From Pseudonocardia sp. (GTDB lineage Bacteria > Actinomycetota > Actinomycetes > Mycobacteriales > Pseudonocardiaceae), in the NCBI GenBank assembly GCA_025869365.1, contig JAOZVV010000106.1, positions 1 through 43,434 of the forward strand: a stretch of DNA of 43,434 bases, read 5' to 3'. The first letter of the stretch is position 1. Every line of letters begins with the position of its first letter. Positions 22,015 through 31,503 of the stretch are shown here, piece after piece. The translations under genes were made by a program, and so were the position numbers. The notes beneath the pieces are model-generated. The model searched no databases, was not told the DNA's origin, and saw only the letters and a program-made list of their open reading frames with translations.

Positions 22015-23172
22015 TCAGATCGCCTGGGCCTGACCCCGGCCGAGCTCGCGGGCGAGCACGTCCGAGAACGTGAACGTCCCGGTCGGCTGGTCGTCCTGAC
22101 CCAGCAGATAGAGCCGCTTGACGGCGACGAGGATCCCCTCGGCCACCACGTCCCGGAACACGGGATCGAGAAGCTTCTGGCGGTCCCCCATGTTCGTGAG
22201 GTAACCGATCTCGACCCGGACCGTGGGCATGCGCGTGAGCCGCAGCAGCTCCCAGGTCCGGGCCTGGCTCCCGCAGTCCAGCATCGAGGTGCGGGTGAGC
22301 AGCTCACGCTGGATCAGCCCGGCGAGCGCCTCGCCCACTGTGGACGTCGCCCCGGAGCCGTTGCCGAAGTGGAAGGTCGCGAGGCCCTGCGCGTGCATGC
22401 TCTGGTTCGCGTCGGTGTGCAGGGACAGCACGAGGTTCGCACCCGTGGTGTTGGCGAAGTCCGCCCGCTCGGCTTCCGTGGGACAGGTGTCCTCCCGGCG
22501 GGACAGCAGCGCCTCCATACCGGTGGCGGCCATGCGTCCGACGAGTCGACGGCCGAGATCCCAGACGATGTCCGACTCGTCGACCCCGGACACCTGGACC
22601 CCGCGGTCCACTCCGCCGTGTCCGGGATCCACGACGATCCGCTTGCCCCGCAGCCGGGGACCTGCGCGTCGCAGCAGTTCCTGCTCGCGCATCAGACCCG
22701 GGCGCCCGCCGGTGACCTTGCGGCCGAGCTGGCGCAGCGAGCGCAGGGTGGCCGGCCCGCAGACGCCGTCCGGCGTGATCCCGTAGTCCCGCTGGAAGCC
22801 CCTCAGGGCGCTCTCGGTCAGGTCGTCGAACACGCCGCCCGGCCGACCCGGGTCGTAGCCGAGCTCGAGCAGCCGCTCCTGGAGCTGGGCGACGTCGTCA
22901 CCGCTCATCGGGGAGGAGACCAGCAGCGCCAGCATCCGGTCCCCGAGCTTCCAGCTCGCCTCCCGCAGCGCCCGGTAGGTGGCGTGCCCGACGATCCCGT
23001 CGGTGATCAGCCCCCGACGTTGCTGGAAGGCCTGGACGGCACGTTCGACGTCGTCGTCGAAGTAGTTCTCGGACGGTGCCGGCCCGGGAGCGGCCAGCAG
23101 GCCGTACTCCCGCAGCTTCGCCCGAATCTCGACGACCGCCGGACCACTGTCCCCGCGGCGGAGCAGCTGCAT
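22015..23172 (-). CDS. cwlM: CwlM-like N-acetylmuramoyl-L-alanine amidase homologue
   Basis: The 385-aa protein has two peptidoglycan-binding domain 1 repeats (RRGDSGPAVVEIRAKLREYG and DVAQLQERLLELGYDPGR) and then an amidase-3 domain (IVVDPGHGGVDRG, LSLHTDANQS, RVEIGYLTN). It has no signal peptide. The mycobacterial orthologue Rv3915 is cytoplasmic, is phosphorylated by PknB, activates MurA, and has been reported to interact with MurJ and FhaA. The zinc-site histidines and the acidic residue of the RVEIG motif are present, so amidase activity cannot be excluded. ATG at 23170-23172 is the only start with a purine-rich GAGGGG upstream. Confidence 0.9.
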   Translation of the reverse strand: MQLLRRGDSGPAVVEIRAKLREYGLLAAPGPAPSENYFDDDVERAVQAFQQRRGLITDGIVGHATYRALREASWKLGDRMLALLVSSPMSGDDVAQLQERLLELGYDPGRPGGVFDDLTESALRGFQRDYGITPDGVCGPATLRSLRQLGRKVTGGRPGLMREQELLRRAGPRLRGKRIVVDPGHGGVDRGVQVSGVDESDIVWDLGRRLVGRMAATGMEALLSRREDTCPTEAERADFANTTGANLVLSLHTDANQSMHAQGLATFHFGNGSGATSTVGEALAGLIQRELLTRTSMLDCGSQARTWELLRLTRMPTVRVEIGYLTNMGDRQKLLDPVFRDVVAEGILVAVKRLYLLGQDDQPTGTFTFSDVLARELGRGQAQAI

Positions 23173-23328
23173 GCACCCCTCGCTCGATCGATCGTGGCGT
23201 CCCTCGAGTGTCCCGGAGCTCTGCCCAGGGCCTTTCGGCAACGCACCGTCACCGCCGGATCTCCCGACGTCGGCCGTCGACCATTGTGCCCTGCCCTTCC
23301 CCGGACGGGGGACAGCGGGGCGTACACG

Positions 23329-23362
23329 GGCGTGTCCCGGCCGTGATCGACCGGGACACGCC
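23329..23362 (-). terminator. Terminator of the trxB-trxA unit
   Basis: GGCGTGTCCCGG (23329-23340) and CCGGGACACGCC (23351-23362) form a perfect 12-bp stem with a 10-nt loop, directly downstream of the trxA stop codon and upstream of cwlM. Confidence 0.8.
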
Positions 23363-23377
23363 GACGATGTGTCGGGC

Positions 23378-23707
23378 TCAGCCGAGGTGGTCGGCCAGAT
23401 CGGACAGCAGCGCGGCCTTCGGCTTGGCGCCCACGATCTGCTTCACCGGCTCGCCGTTCTTGAACAGGATCATCGTCGGGATCGACATGACCTGGTAGTC
23501 ACGCGCCGTGGCCGGGTTCGCGTCGATGTCCAGCTTCGCGACGGTCAGGGTGTCGGCGTGCTCGCCGGCGATCTCGTCCAGGACCGGGGCGACCATCTTG
23601 CACGGCCCGCACCAGGTGGCCCAGAAGTCGACCAGGACGACCTTGTCGCTCTTCAGGACGTCGGCCTCGAAGGAGGCGTCGGTGACGTCGACGGTGTTCT
23701 TGCCCAT
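23378..23707 (-). CDS. trxA: Thioredoxin
   Basis: The 109-aa protein is a standard thioredoxin with [20 protein letters not shown] (active site CGPC) and the cis-proline segment [13 protein letters not shown]. It reduces protein disulphides using electrons from TrxB. ATG start at 23705-23707 follows GAGGAGA about seven bases upstream. It lies 48 bp downstream of trxB on the same strand and is followed by a strong hairpin. Confidence 0.97.
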   Translation of the reverse strand: MGKNTVDVTDASFEADVLKSDKVVLVDFWATWCGPCKMVAPVLDEIAGEHADTLTVAKLDIDANPATARDYQVMSIPTMILFKNGEPVKQIVGAKPKAALLSDLADHLG

Positions 23708-23755
23708 CAGTGATCTCCTCGGATCGGTGGTGCGTGAGGTCTGGTGAAGGAAGGG

Positions 23756-24766
23756 TCAGCTCAGGACCGCGGCGACGTCCTGGGACGACGACCCGTAGCC
23801 GCCGCCGGCGAGCTCGGCGTCGATCGGCTCCTCCGCGAGCCAGCGCTCGGCGTCGATCGCCGCGGAACAGCCCGACCCGGCCGCGGTGATGGCCTGGCGG
23901 TAGGTGTGGTCCACGAGGTCACCACAGGCGAAGACGCCCGGGACGTTCGTGTACGTGGTGGGGGCCTGCGTCTTCACGTAGCCCTCGTCGTCCAGCTCGA
24001 TCTGGCCCTTGACCAGCGCGGAGCGCGGGTCGTGCCCGATGGCGACGAACATCCCCGTGACGTCGAGCGTGGACTCCTCGCCGGTGACGGTGTCCTTCAG
24101 CTTCAGCGCCGTGACGCTCTTGTCCCCGATGACCTCGGTGACGGCCTTGTTCGTCTCCCACCGCATCTTCGGGTCGTTCTTCGCGCGCTCGAGCATGATC
24201 TTCGAGGCGCGGAAGTCCTCGCGGCGGTGGATGACCGTCACCGACTTCGCGAAGCGGGTGAGGAACGTGGCCTCCTCCATCGCGGAGTCCCCGCCGCCGA
24301 CGACGGTGATGTCCTGGTCCCGGAAGAAGAAGCCGTCACACGTCGCACAGGCGCTGACGCCGCGGCCGAGCAACTGCTGCTCGCCGGGGATGTTCAGGTA
24401 CCGCGCCGCCGCGCCCATCGCGAGGATGACCGCGCGGGCCCGGTAGGTCACGCCGTTGGCGGTGACCTCCTTGACGGCGCCCTCGAGCTTCACGTCCTCG
24501 ACGTCCTCCGCGCGCAGCTCCGCACCGAAGCGCTTCGCCTGGCCGCGCATCTGTTCCATCAGGTCGGGACCCATGATCCCGTCCGTGAAGCCGGGGTAGT
24601 TCTCCACCTCGGTGGTGGTCATCAGCGCACCACCGAACTGCGAGCCCTCGAAGACGAGGGGCTCGAGCTGGGCCCGGGCGGCGTAGATGGCTGCGGTGTA
24701 GCCGGCGGGTCCGGACCCGATGATGATCAGATTGCGCACCTGGTCGATGCTGCTCTGGGTGGTCAC
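23756..24766 (-). CDS. trxB: Thioredoxin reductase
   Basis: The 336-aa FAD/NADPH enzyme reduces thioredoxin. The FAD motif [15 protein letters not shown] opens the protein, the redox pair is CATC in [13 protein letters not shown], the NADPH motif is [12 protein letters not shown], and the second FAD motif is [24 protein letters not shown]. The GTG start at 24764-24766 has AAGGA ten bases upstream. It lies just downstream of sigM and its anti-sigma gene, the order known in mycobacteria and Streptomyces, where the sigma factor responds to thiol and envelope stress. Confidence 0.97.
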   Translation of the reverse strand: MTTQSSIDQVRNLIIIGSGPAGYTAAIYAARAQLEPLVFEGSQFGGALMTTTEVENYPGFTDGIMGPDLMEQMRGQAKRFGAELRAEDVEDVKLEGAVKEVTANGVTYRARAVILAMGAAARYLNIPGEQQLLGRGVSACATCDGFFFRDQDITVVGGGDSAMEEATFLTRFAKSVTVIHRREDFRASKIMLERAKNDPKMRWETNKAVTEVIGDKSVTALKLKDTVTGEESTLDVTGMFVAIGHDPRSALVKGQIELDDEGYVKTQAPTTYTNVPGVFACGDLVDHTYRQAITAAGSGCSAAIDAERWLAEEPIDAELAGGGYGSSSQDVAAVLS

Positions 24767-24865
24767 GGGGGTTGTGTCCTTTCGCCGGGTTCCGCACTCT
24801 TCAACGTGATCCTAGGAGCGGTGATTCCCCGGGCGGCCCCCGCCGCCACCTGCGGGTGAGGCCGG

Positions 24866-25456
24866 TCACCCGCCGACGACGACGTCGAGCACCACGTCCG
24901 CTCCCGGTCCCGCGGGCCCGAGCCCGCACCGCGGTTCGGCGTGGACGACCCGGAACCGCCCGGCAACCGATGTCGTCATTACGACGAGAAACCCTGACCT
25001 GCCGTTCAGCGTCGATGCGCGGGTACCGACGACCGTTCCGGGTGGGGGCGCACCCACGCCTGCCAGGCACGCGCCCAGGCGCTCCGGATCGGTGAACGGG
25101 CCGCTCGGCGGGGTGGCGAGGCTCGCGGTCACGGCGCGGGCCAGGTCCGGTGCGCCGGTGCCCGACCAGGGCAGCCGCTGCAGCACCGGCACGGCGACCG
25201 CGATCGCGACGAGGGCGGCTGCGGCCACCGGCACCAGGGACCGTCGCCGGTGCGGCCGGTCCGCGTCGGCCCGCCGGCGCGCCCCCACGACGTCCGCCGC
25301 CCGGGCCGGCTCCCGGTCGATCCGGTCCAGCTCCTCGGCGAGCCTGGCCGCGAGGTCCCTGGGCATCCGCAGCGGCGGCGCGGAGGCGAGCTCGTCCCGG
25401 GTGGCGGCCACGGCTCCACCGACGTTCTCGGGCTCGACGTTCTCGGGCGCGCTCAC
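24866..25456 (-). CDS. Membrane-anchored anti-sigma factor for SigM
   Basis: The 196-aa protein has an N-terminal cytoplasmic part (RMPRDLAARLAEELDRIDRE), one predicted membrane helix (LVPVAAAALVAIAVAVPVL) and a C-terminal part outside the cell with two cysteines. Its GTG start overlaps the sigM stop codon (GTGA), the arrangement of an ECF sigma factor with its own anti-sigma factor. No obvious zinc-binding HxxxCxxC motif is visible, so redox sensing through a ZAS motif is unlikely. It resembles the product of the gene after M. tuberculosis sigM in position and layout only; sequence identity is not verified. Confidence 0.8.
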   Translation of the reverse strand: MSAPENVEPENVGGAVAATRDELASAPPLRMPRDLAARLAEELDRIDREPARAADVVGARRRADADRPHRRRSLVPVAAAALVAIAVAVPVLQRLPWSGTGAPDLARAVTASLATPPSGPFTDPERLGACLAGVGAPPPGTVVGTRASTLNGRSGFLVVMTTSVAGRFRVVHAEPRCGLGPAGPGADVVLDVVVGG

Positions 25457-26067
25457 GGCGTCTCCTCCCGCAGGTGCCCGAGGATCGGGGCCAGGCGTCT
25501 GCGGCCGCGCGCGCAGCGGCTCTTCACCGTCCCGGACGGCACCCCGAGGATCGCCGCGGCCTCCTCCACCGGCCACCCCTGGACGTCGACCAGGACGAGC
25601 GCCACCCGCTGCTCGACGGGCAGCAGGGCCAGCGCGTCGGTGACGGTGAGGCGGGTGATCAGCGCGGCCGCGACGTCGTGCGGGTCGGGCAGGTCCCGCT
25701 CGGGCCAGCCGGTCGACGGCGGCCGCCCCCGCCTGGCGCGGAGGGCGTCCAGGCAGCGGTTGACCACGATCCGGTGCAGCCAGGTCGACACCGAGGCGTC
25801 CCCGCGGAAACGGCCCTCCGCGCGGTACGCCGCCAGCACCGCCTCCTGCAGGACGTCCCGGGCGTCCTCGGGGTCCCGCAGGATCCGCACGGCGACGGAC
25901 CACAGCGGGTCCCCGTGCCGGCGCACCAGCTCGTCGAAGGCCAGGCGGTCCCCTGCCCGGTGGGCCTCGAGCAGCTGCCGGTCGGTGCGTGGCGGGGAAC
26001 CGGTGGGCGCGGACCCCGCGGGATGGCGCGCCGGGGCGGCCGGGGAGCAACGGGTGGGTACGGACAC
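25453..26067 (-). CDS. sigM: ECF RNA polymerase sigma factor SigM
   Basis: The 204-aa sigma-70-family factor has region 2 (LAFDELVRRHGDPLWSVAVRIL, DARDVLQEAVLAAYRAEGRF, STWLHRIVVNRCLDALR) and region 4 (ALALLPVEQRVALVLVDVQGW, EEAAAILGVPSGTVKSRCARGRRRL). Position between the pseudokinase gene and trxB supports SigM, and the adjacent anti-sigma gene overlaps its stop. The GTG at 26065-26067 has no ribosome site but a -10-like TAGCGT seven bases before it, so the message is probably leaderless. Confidence 0.88.
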   Translation of the reverse strand: MSVPTRCSPAAPARHPAGSAPTGSPPRTDRQLLEAHRAGDRLAFDELVRRHGDPLWSVAVRILRDPEDARDVLQEAVLAAYRAEGRFRGDASVSTWLHRIVVNRCLDALRARRGRPPSTGWPERDLPDPHDVAAALITRLTVTDALALLPVEQRVALVLVDVQGWPVEEAAAILGVPSGTVKSRCARGRRRLAPILGHLREETP

Positions 26068-26074
26068 CGTCCGG

Positions 26075-26111
26075 ACGCTAGGTCCGCGACCCTCTCCCCC
26101 GTGGCCGTTCC
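26075..26111 (-). promoter_or_regulatory. Candidate sigM promoter
   Basis: Reading toward sigM, TAGCGT (26075-26080) ends seven bases before the GTG start. GGAAC, the typical ECF -35, lies at 26107-26111, but its spacing to TAGCGT (26 bp) is too long for one promoter, so either a separate ECF-type start exists or the GGAAC is chance. Confidence 0.35.
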
Positions 26112-26138
26112 ACGCGGCGGTTAGCGGATGTGAACGCC

Positions 26139-27980
26139 TCAGACGTCCGCGCGGTAGAACGTCAGCTCGTCGATCTGGGTCACGTTCTCGGTGCCGCCCC
26201 CGCCGAGCTTCGTGATCCAGACCAGGACGTGCTCCACCGGCTGGCTGTCCGCCAGCGAGATCGTGGTGCTGCCCGCGCCGAGGGTCTGTGTGTCCAGCAG
26301 GACGGTGTCCTCGAGCCGCGAGTCCACCGACGGTGCCGACCGGACCTCCACGACGGTGCCCGCGCTCGGCGACTGGATGGTGAGCCGGGACAGCTGCTCG
26401 ACGGACACGAACGAGGCCATGATGCCGACGCCCGGTTTGAGCGCCGGGAACGGCTGTCGGTACTCCGAGGTGGACCAGCTGGTGGACGGGTCCCCGTCGA
26501 TGGCCCGGGACACCCGCGAGGCGTTGTCCCGGTCCCCGACCGGGGAGAACACGGCGGCCTGCGGGTTGGTGATCGCGACGCCCGGGGTGGGCTGCGCGGC
26601 CCGGGTGTCCGTCTCCTGCCCCGGCACCGCGGACCCACCGACGACGATCGCGGGACCGCCGCCACCGTCCCCGAACAGGCTGCCGAGCTGCACACCCAGG
26701 TAGCCGAGCACCACGAGCACGCCGACGGCGAGCACCCCCAGCCCGATGAGCAGCTTGCGCCGCCGATCCGGGTCCTTGCGGGCGGGATCGCGCCGGTGGT
26801 CCTGCCAGACGTCCCCGGGCCCGGTGGAGGTGCCGTCGTCCACCGGCGGGAACAGGGCGGACCGGTCGTCCTCGGCCACGACCTCGTCCAGCATCGACCG
26901 CACCGCGGCCGCCGTGTGGACCCGGCCCGATGCGGTCTCGCCGCCGATGCCGAGGGTGCCGATGCAGACGGCGTCGAGCTCGACCGGTACGCCCCGGCGC
27001 ACGGCCGAGGGGGCGGGCGGCTCGCCGTGGGGCCGGTCCGCGGCGGCCAGCCCGGCACGGGCGGCGTCCGAGCCGGACAGCGGCCAGGCCGAGGTCAGCA
27101 GCGTGTAGAGGATCGCGCCGATGCCGCGCACGTCGTCCAGGGGGGTCAGCCCCGGGCGGGGCAGCACGAACGCGACCTGGACACGGCCGTCCGGGGTGAC
27201 CCGGACCCGCTGGGGATGGTCGCAGCCCAGGACCAGCCCGTGGCCGTGGGCGTCCTCGGCGGCGGCGGCGAGCGGCTCGACCATCCGGGCGGCGGACAGG
27301 GGCCGGATCAGCCCGTCCGCGACGGTCTCGGCGAGGCTGCGGCCGGGCACCCACTCGGTGACGGCGACCCCCAGCACGTCCTCCGGCATGCCGCGGGACC
27401 CGGCGGCGAGCACGTCGAGCAGCCGGGCGCATCCCGGGTGCTCGAAGCAGCCCGCCCTCAGCGCCCGCACGATCATGTCCTCGGCGCGGGCGGAGGAGTC
27501 CGGGTCCGGGGCGCCGTCGAGGGGGAGCCGGCGCAGCACGGTGATCGCGACGTCCCGCTGCAGGATGGTGTCCTCGGCCCGCCAGAACTCGGCCCCGGCC
27601 CGCAGGTCCGAGCCGACGCGGGCCCGCAGGGCGTAGCGCTCGGCGATGACGTCCCCCGCGGACGTGCCGACGGGGTTCGGGACGCGCAGCCCGTTCAGCG
27701 GCCGGCCGTTCCCGGACGGACCGGACCCGGACGACACGGTTTCAGGGGTCATGGTGGCGCGAGGGCCGGCGTCGGGGTGCCCGCCTTCGGGATGTCCCTG
27801 CTGGGCGGGCACGCTCGGCTCCTCGGCGGTCCGGACGGCCGGACCACTGTGGACGCGGGCGTCCTGCACCCGCACGTCCTGGGCCTGGCCGGGGTTGGCG
27901 TCGGGGTACACCGCAGCGCGGTCCCCGCCTACGGCGGGGTGCGGTCCCGTCTGCCCGGTCACAGGCGTCGACCCCCCCAA
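26139..27980 (-). CDS. Membrane pseudokinase with discoidin-like extracytoplasmic domain
   Basis: The 613-aa protein matches the pseudokinase part of M. tuberculosis Rv3910, there fused to MurJ. A disordered N-terminus (1-105) precedes a kinase-like fold (about 112-365) lacking the catalytic residues: the VAIK lysine is threonine (VAITVL), HRD is replaced (HGLVLGCDHPQRVRV) and DFG reads VAFVL. One membrane helix (409-431) follows a basic stretch (RKDPDRRRK), then an outer domain like F5/8 type C (RAIDGDPSTSWSTSEY...). In mycobacteria this domain binds FhaA once phosphorylated by PknB. The TTG start at 27978-27980 has GGAAGG upstream. No murJ gene is attached or adjacent. Confidence 0.85.
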   Translation of the reverse strand: MGGSTPVTGQTGPHPAVGGDRAAVYPDANPGQAQDVRVQDARVHSGPAVRTAEEPSVPAQQGHPEGGHPDAGPRATMTPETVSSGSGPSGNGRPLNGLRVPNPVGTSAGDVIAERYALRARVGSDLRAGAEFWRAEDTILQRDVAITVLRRLPLDGAPDPDSSARAEDMIVRALRAGCFEHPGCARLLDVLAAGSRGMPEDVLGVAVTEWVPGRSLAETVADGLIRPLSAARMVEPLAAAAEDAHGHGLVLGCDHPQRVRVTPDGRVQVAFVLPRPGLTPLDDVRGIGAILYTLLTSAWPLSGSDAARAGLAAADRPHGEPPAPSAVRRGVPVELDAVCIGTLGIGGETASGRVHTAAAVRSMLDEVVAEDDRSALFPPVDDGTSTGPGDVWQDHRRDPARKDPDRRRKLLIGLGVLAVGVLVVLGYLGVQLGSLFGDGGGGPAIVVGGSAVPGQETDTRAAQPTPGVAITNPQAAVFSPVGDRDNASRVSRAIDGDPSTSWSTSEYRQPFPALKPGVGIMASFVSVEQLSRLTIQSPSAGTVVEVRSAPSVDSRLEDTVLLDTQTLGAGSTTISLADSQPVEHVLVWITKLGGGGTENVTQIDELTFYRADV

Positions 27981-28106
27981 GTGACCTTCCGGTCCGTCGT
28001 CGTGTGCCCCCGGCCCAGCCTACGTCAGTCCGCACGCGGAGCACGAGCGTTCGACGCCCGGCGAGCCGGACCCCGACCGTCCGGCTCCGACCGGCTGGCT
28101 CGGGCC

Positions 28107-30701
28107 TCACGTCCCGTCCTGGTGTCCCGGCGGGCGGCGCAGCGGCACCGTGGGTCCGGTCGGGTCGCCCCCGGCCCCCGGCGGCGCGGTGCCCGCGAAC
28201 CCGGCACCGGGGGGCATGCCGGACCGGACCGGACCTGGCCGGAGGGAGTTCGGCCGGGCGGGGGCGGACCGGGCGGGACCGGGCGGCACGCGCCCCGGCT
28301 CCGGAGCCCACCCAGCAGGGGTCGACGGAGCCGGTGACCTCTCGGGCGGAGCCGGGACGGGCGTGCCATCCGATGCGTCGGTGATCTCGGTGGGCGGCGT
28401 GTCGTCAGGTGTGTCGTCGGGTGTGTCGTGCGATACGGCCCGGGCGTCCGCGGCGGGTCCCGCGCCGTCGCCGGAGCGGATGCGCCGCACGATCCGGAAA
28501 CCGGCCAGGACCACGAGCGCCACCCCGGCCACCACGGTGAGCCAGACCGTGACGATCCCGTAGACCGTGGACCGGACCTGGAGCCGGGTCGGCGTGCCCA
28601 GCGCTCCCCCGTCCGGTGTCCGGACCGCCGCCTCCACCGCGAACGTGCCGGAGCGGGTCACCTCGGCGTCGACGCGGACCTGGACCCGGCCCAGCGGCGG
28701 GACGCGCTGCACCGGGACCGTCGAGACCCGCAGCCCGCCGCCGACACTCGCCAGCTCGACCTGCACCGTCATCGTCACGGGCAGGCCGTTGGCCACGGTG
28801 AGCAGGATCGGCGCGTCCCGGGTGCCGAGGGAGTACGGGCCCGGCGGCTCGAGCACCCGGACGGAACCCGCGAGCTCCGCGATCCGGGAACCGACCGCCG
28901 CGGCGTTCGCCGAGGCCGCGACGGCGTCGCCGCGCCAGGCCGAGGAGGCGCCCCGCAGCAGCCCGCGCAGCAGTGAGTCGAAGACCAGGGCCGGGTTCGC
29001 GCCGACGCCCGGTTCGTAGGTCGCGGCCGCCCGGAGCCTGTCGACGACGTCCCGGTCCGCCACCAGCCCCTCCACGACGGAGGTGGGCACCTCGGCGGCG
29101 CTGGCCCGTACGGGGTAGGCGGGGGTCAGCGGCTCGCTCCCGGACGGCGGGCCCGCGGAGACCGACGCGCCGAGCGCGCGGGGGGCGAGCAGGCCGTCCT
29201 GGACGAGCCGGGCGGCGGCGGTGAGCACGGCGTCCGCCCCCGCGCCGTCCACGGGCCAGCGGTGCGGCGGCGCGAGCACCAACGGGCCCTGCCGCAGCGA
29301 GCTCCCGGGAGTCGCGGCCGAGGCGACCCGGGCGCGGAAGGTCAACGCGCCCACGACGTCCTGGGTGGACAGCGGGCCGGGGGCCCCGGCGAGCGAGGTG
29401 CTCGGCGCGCCGGTGCTCCCCGCACCGGTCCCGAGGTCCGCCGTGCCGGCGGCGGCCTCGGTGAGCAGCGGATCGGTGAGGACGGCGGTGATCGCGGTGG
29501 TGGTCGGGGCCCCGGCCGGCGGCCGCAGCGCGACGACCCCGGAGGTGCGGGTGGTGCGGCCCTGGTCGACCCCGTCCGCGGAGAGCAGCAGCGCCGACGT
29601 GCCGTCCTGCGCGCCCCCGACCTGGCCGAGCGTCGCGTCGTCGATCAGCCCGTCGGCGGGCCACAGGGTGTCCGCGAGGACCGGGGTGCCGAGGACGGCG
29701 GCGGCGATGGAACGGCCGTCGGTGACGGCGCGGGAGGCGAGATCCGGGGCACCGCCCCGGACCAGCGCCACGAGGTCCGCGTCGTCCTGCGGGAGGGCGA
29801 GCACGCAGCTCCCGCGCAGGACGGTGGAGAGCTGGTCCACCCAGCGGCCCGCGTCCGCGGCACCGGTGCCGGGTCTCGTCCCGGACGGCGTGCGGACCAG
29901 GTACCCGTTCCGCATCGCCGCGGCGGTCTCCACCAGGCCCGGGTCCACGGCGACGCACATCCCCGCCCGCAGAGGCGTTCCGGTGGGCGCGCGCGACGCC
30001 AGGGCGGAGACGACCCCGGCGAGCCGGCCACCGGGCGCGAAGGACGCGGCCAGGTCGTCGTCGGTCAGCGTGGTCTGCTCGCCCGGGACCTCGGGCAGCC
30101 GGTGCGGCACGTCCGCGATCGGGTACAGCATCGTGAACGGGACGGCGGGACCGTCGACCGGCACCCGATCGGCCCCGGGCAGGGACTGCACCGGCAGCAG
30201 GGTGCGCGCGGCGGCGAGCCGTGCGCGGACGCCGTCCTGGGCGCCGTTGACGTTGAGCAGCAGCGGGTACACGCCCGGACGGGTCAGCGCGAGGCTGCTG
30301 GCCGGCGGGCCGGTGAACGGGATGCTCAGCCGGAACGGGACGGAACCGCCGGGCGCGAGCGCGTCGGGCAGGTCGGTGAACGTGGGGGTCACCGAGTCGA
30401 CCGCGGCGCTGCCCTCCAGCGCGTCCCGCACCTGACCCTCGGCGGTCAGCGCGTCCCCGCGCTGGATCCGCAGGCCGATCGCGTCGACGGCGGTGGCGGA
30501 GGTGTTCGTCAGGGTCCCGCTGAGGGTGAGCTCGGCCGGTCCGTCGCCGGTGACCAGGCCCGGGGTGAAGGTGTCCAGGGCGAGCTGCAACGGGCCCGCC
30601 GCCGAGGCCTGCCGCGGGGCCCGGTCCGCGGCCGCCGCGGTACCGGCCATGCCGGTGAGCAGGAGCAGGAGGAGCACGACCGAGGCCGCGACCGCTCTCA
30701 C
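28107..30701 (-). CDS. DUF6049 family secreted membrane-anchored protein
   Basis: The 864-aa protein corresponds to M. tuberculosis Rv3909 and has no known reaction. It has a signal peptide ([23 protein letters not shown]), a large extracytoplasmic part and one C-terminal membrane helix (about 712-735, [22 protein letters not shown]). A Pro-rich cytoplasmic tail of about 125 residues follows, with a DDTP repeat. GTG at 30699-30701 overlaps the mutT4 stop (GTGA) and has GGAGGA six bases upstream. A longer frame to 30827 is rejected because its extra residues come from the mutT4 coding region. In Streptomyces and mycobacteria the next gene is murJ; here it is the pseudokinase gene after 126 bp. 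Confidence 0.9.
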   Translation of the reverse strand: MRAVAASVVLLLLLLTGMAGTAAAADRAPRQASAAGPLQLALDTFTPGLVTGDGPAELTLSGTLTNTSATAVDAIGLRIQRGDALTAEGQVRDALEGSAAVDSVTPTFTDLPDALAPGGSVPFRLSIPFTGPPASSLALTRPGVYPLLLNVNGAQDGVRARLAAARTLLPVQSLPGADRVPVDGPAVPFTMLYPIADVPHRLPEVPGEQTTLTDDDLAASFAPGGRLAGVVSALASRAPTGTPLRAGMCVAVDPGLVETAAAMRNGYLVRTPSGTRPGTGAADAGRWVDQLSTVLRGSCVLALPQDDADLVALVRGGAPDLASRAVTDGRSIAAAVLGTPVLADTLWPADGLIDDATLGQVGGAQDGTSALLLSADGVDQGRTTRTSGVVALRPPAGAPTTTAITAVLTDPLLTEAAAGTADLGTGAGSTGAPSTSLAGAPGPLSTQDVVGALTFRARVASAATPGSSLRQGPLVLAPPHRWPVDGAGADAVLTAAARLVQDGLLAPRALGASVSAGPPSGSEPLTPAYPVRASAAEVPTSVVEGLVADRDVVDRLRAAATYEPGVGANPALVFDSLLRGLLRGASSAWRGDAVAASANAAAVGSRIAELAGSVRVLEPPGPYSLGTRDAPILLTVANGLPVTMTVQVELASVGGGLRVSTVPVQRVPPLGRVQVRVDAEVTRSGTFAVEAAVRTPDGGALGTPTRLQVRSTVYGIVTVWLTVVAGVALVVLAGFRIVRRIRSGDGAGPAADARAVSHDTPDDTPDDTPPTEITDASDGTPVPAPPERSPAPSTPAGWAPEPGRVPPGPARSAPARPNSLRPGPVRSGMPPGAGFAGTAPPGAGGDPTGPTVPLRRPPGHQDGT

Positions 30702-31192
30702 GCGGTCTCCTCCAGCAGCTCCGTGGCCCGGCGGATCAACCGCCGCTCGTCGGCGTAGGCGAGGCGGGACTCCAGCTCGCCCAGCGGCACCCAGGCCACC
30801 TCGGAGACCTCGATGTCGTCGTCGCACAGCTCGCCGCCGAGGGCCCGCATCAGGAAGTGGTGCACGGTCTTGTGCACGCGGCGGTCCTCGGCGATGAACC
30901 AGAAGTCGATGGTGCCCAGGGGTGCGACCACCCGTCCGATGATGCCGGTCTCCTCCTCGACCTCGCGCACCGCCGCCTGTTCCGCCGTCTCACCGGCTTC
31001 GATGTGCCCCTTCGGCAGGGACCAGAGCAGTCGGCCGCGCCGGTCCAGCCGGCCGATCACGGCGGCCGTACCGTGCTCGTGGTCCACGACGAGCCCCCCG
31101 GCGGAGGTCTCGTCCACGGTCCTCAGCCGGCGGCGCCGATCGGCGGGACGACCCGCACGGCGCCCCCCGGAGCGACCGCGGGAGGAGGACAT
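30698..31192 (-). CDS. mutT4: NUDIX hydrolase, MutT4 type
   Basis: The 164-aa protein has the Nudix box [23 protein letters not shown], preceded by [10 protein letters not shown]. Family members cleave nucleoside diphosphate-linked compounds; its substrate is not known. A basic, Ser/Arg-rich start leads to [19 protein letters not shown]. Position beside cca and the DUF6049 gene matches M. tuberculosis mutT4 (Rv3908). ATG at 31190-31192 has no ribosome site but a TACCAT hexamer six bases before it, consistent with leaderless translation. Confidence 0.9.
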   Translation of the reverse strand: MSSSRGRSGGRRAGRPADRRRRLRTVDETSAGGLVVDHEHGTAAVIGRLDRRGRLLWSLPKGHIEAGETAEQAAVREVEEETGIIGRVVAPLGTIDFWFIAEDRRVHKTVHHFLMRALGGELCDDDIEVSEVAWVPLGELESRLAYADERRLIRRATELLEETA

Positions 31193-31198
31193 GTGGCG

Positions 31199-31204
31199 AT
31201 GGTA
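31199..31204 (-). promoter_or_regulatory. mutT4 -10 element, leaderless start
   Basis: TACCAT lies on the minus strand six bases upstream of the mutT4 ATG, with no ribosome-binding site between. This fits transcription starting on the start codon. Confidence 0.5.
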
Positions 31205-31354
31205 ACGAGGGTGTACGCCCGCGGTGGCGCACGAACGGGCCCGGTCGGGTCACGTCGGGTCCGCGCGGGCGCTTTTCGAGCAGGCCCGGAGCTCGTGGAC
31301 GGCCGGTGAACCCCCGTGCAACGTGTCCGTGTGCCGGGCGCGCGGGGCGCCGCC

Positions 31355-31360
31355 TACACT
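31355..31360 (+). promoter_or_regulatory. cca -10 element
   Basis: TACACT is followed eight bases later by a GTG at 31369 that opens an in-frame extension of cca. Transcription would therefore begin on or next to that GTG. If the downstream start at 31504 is used instead, this promoter yields a leader of about 135 nt. Confidence 0.5.
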
Positions 31361-31503
31361 GGCCCGCCGTGTCTTCTCCGCTCGTGATCCAGGGAACCTC
31401 CGTCTCGGCGGACCCGGCTTCCCCGACCGAATCCGTCGACCCGCACCGGGATGTCGACCTGCGGGGCGTCGATGACATCCATAGGGCTCAGGAGAATGCA
31501 CTC

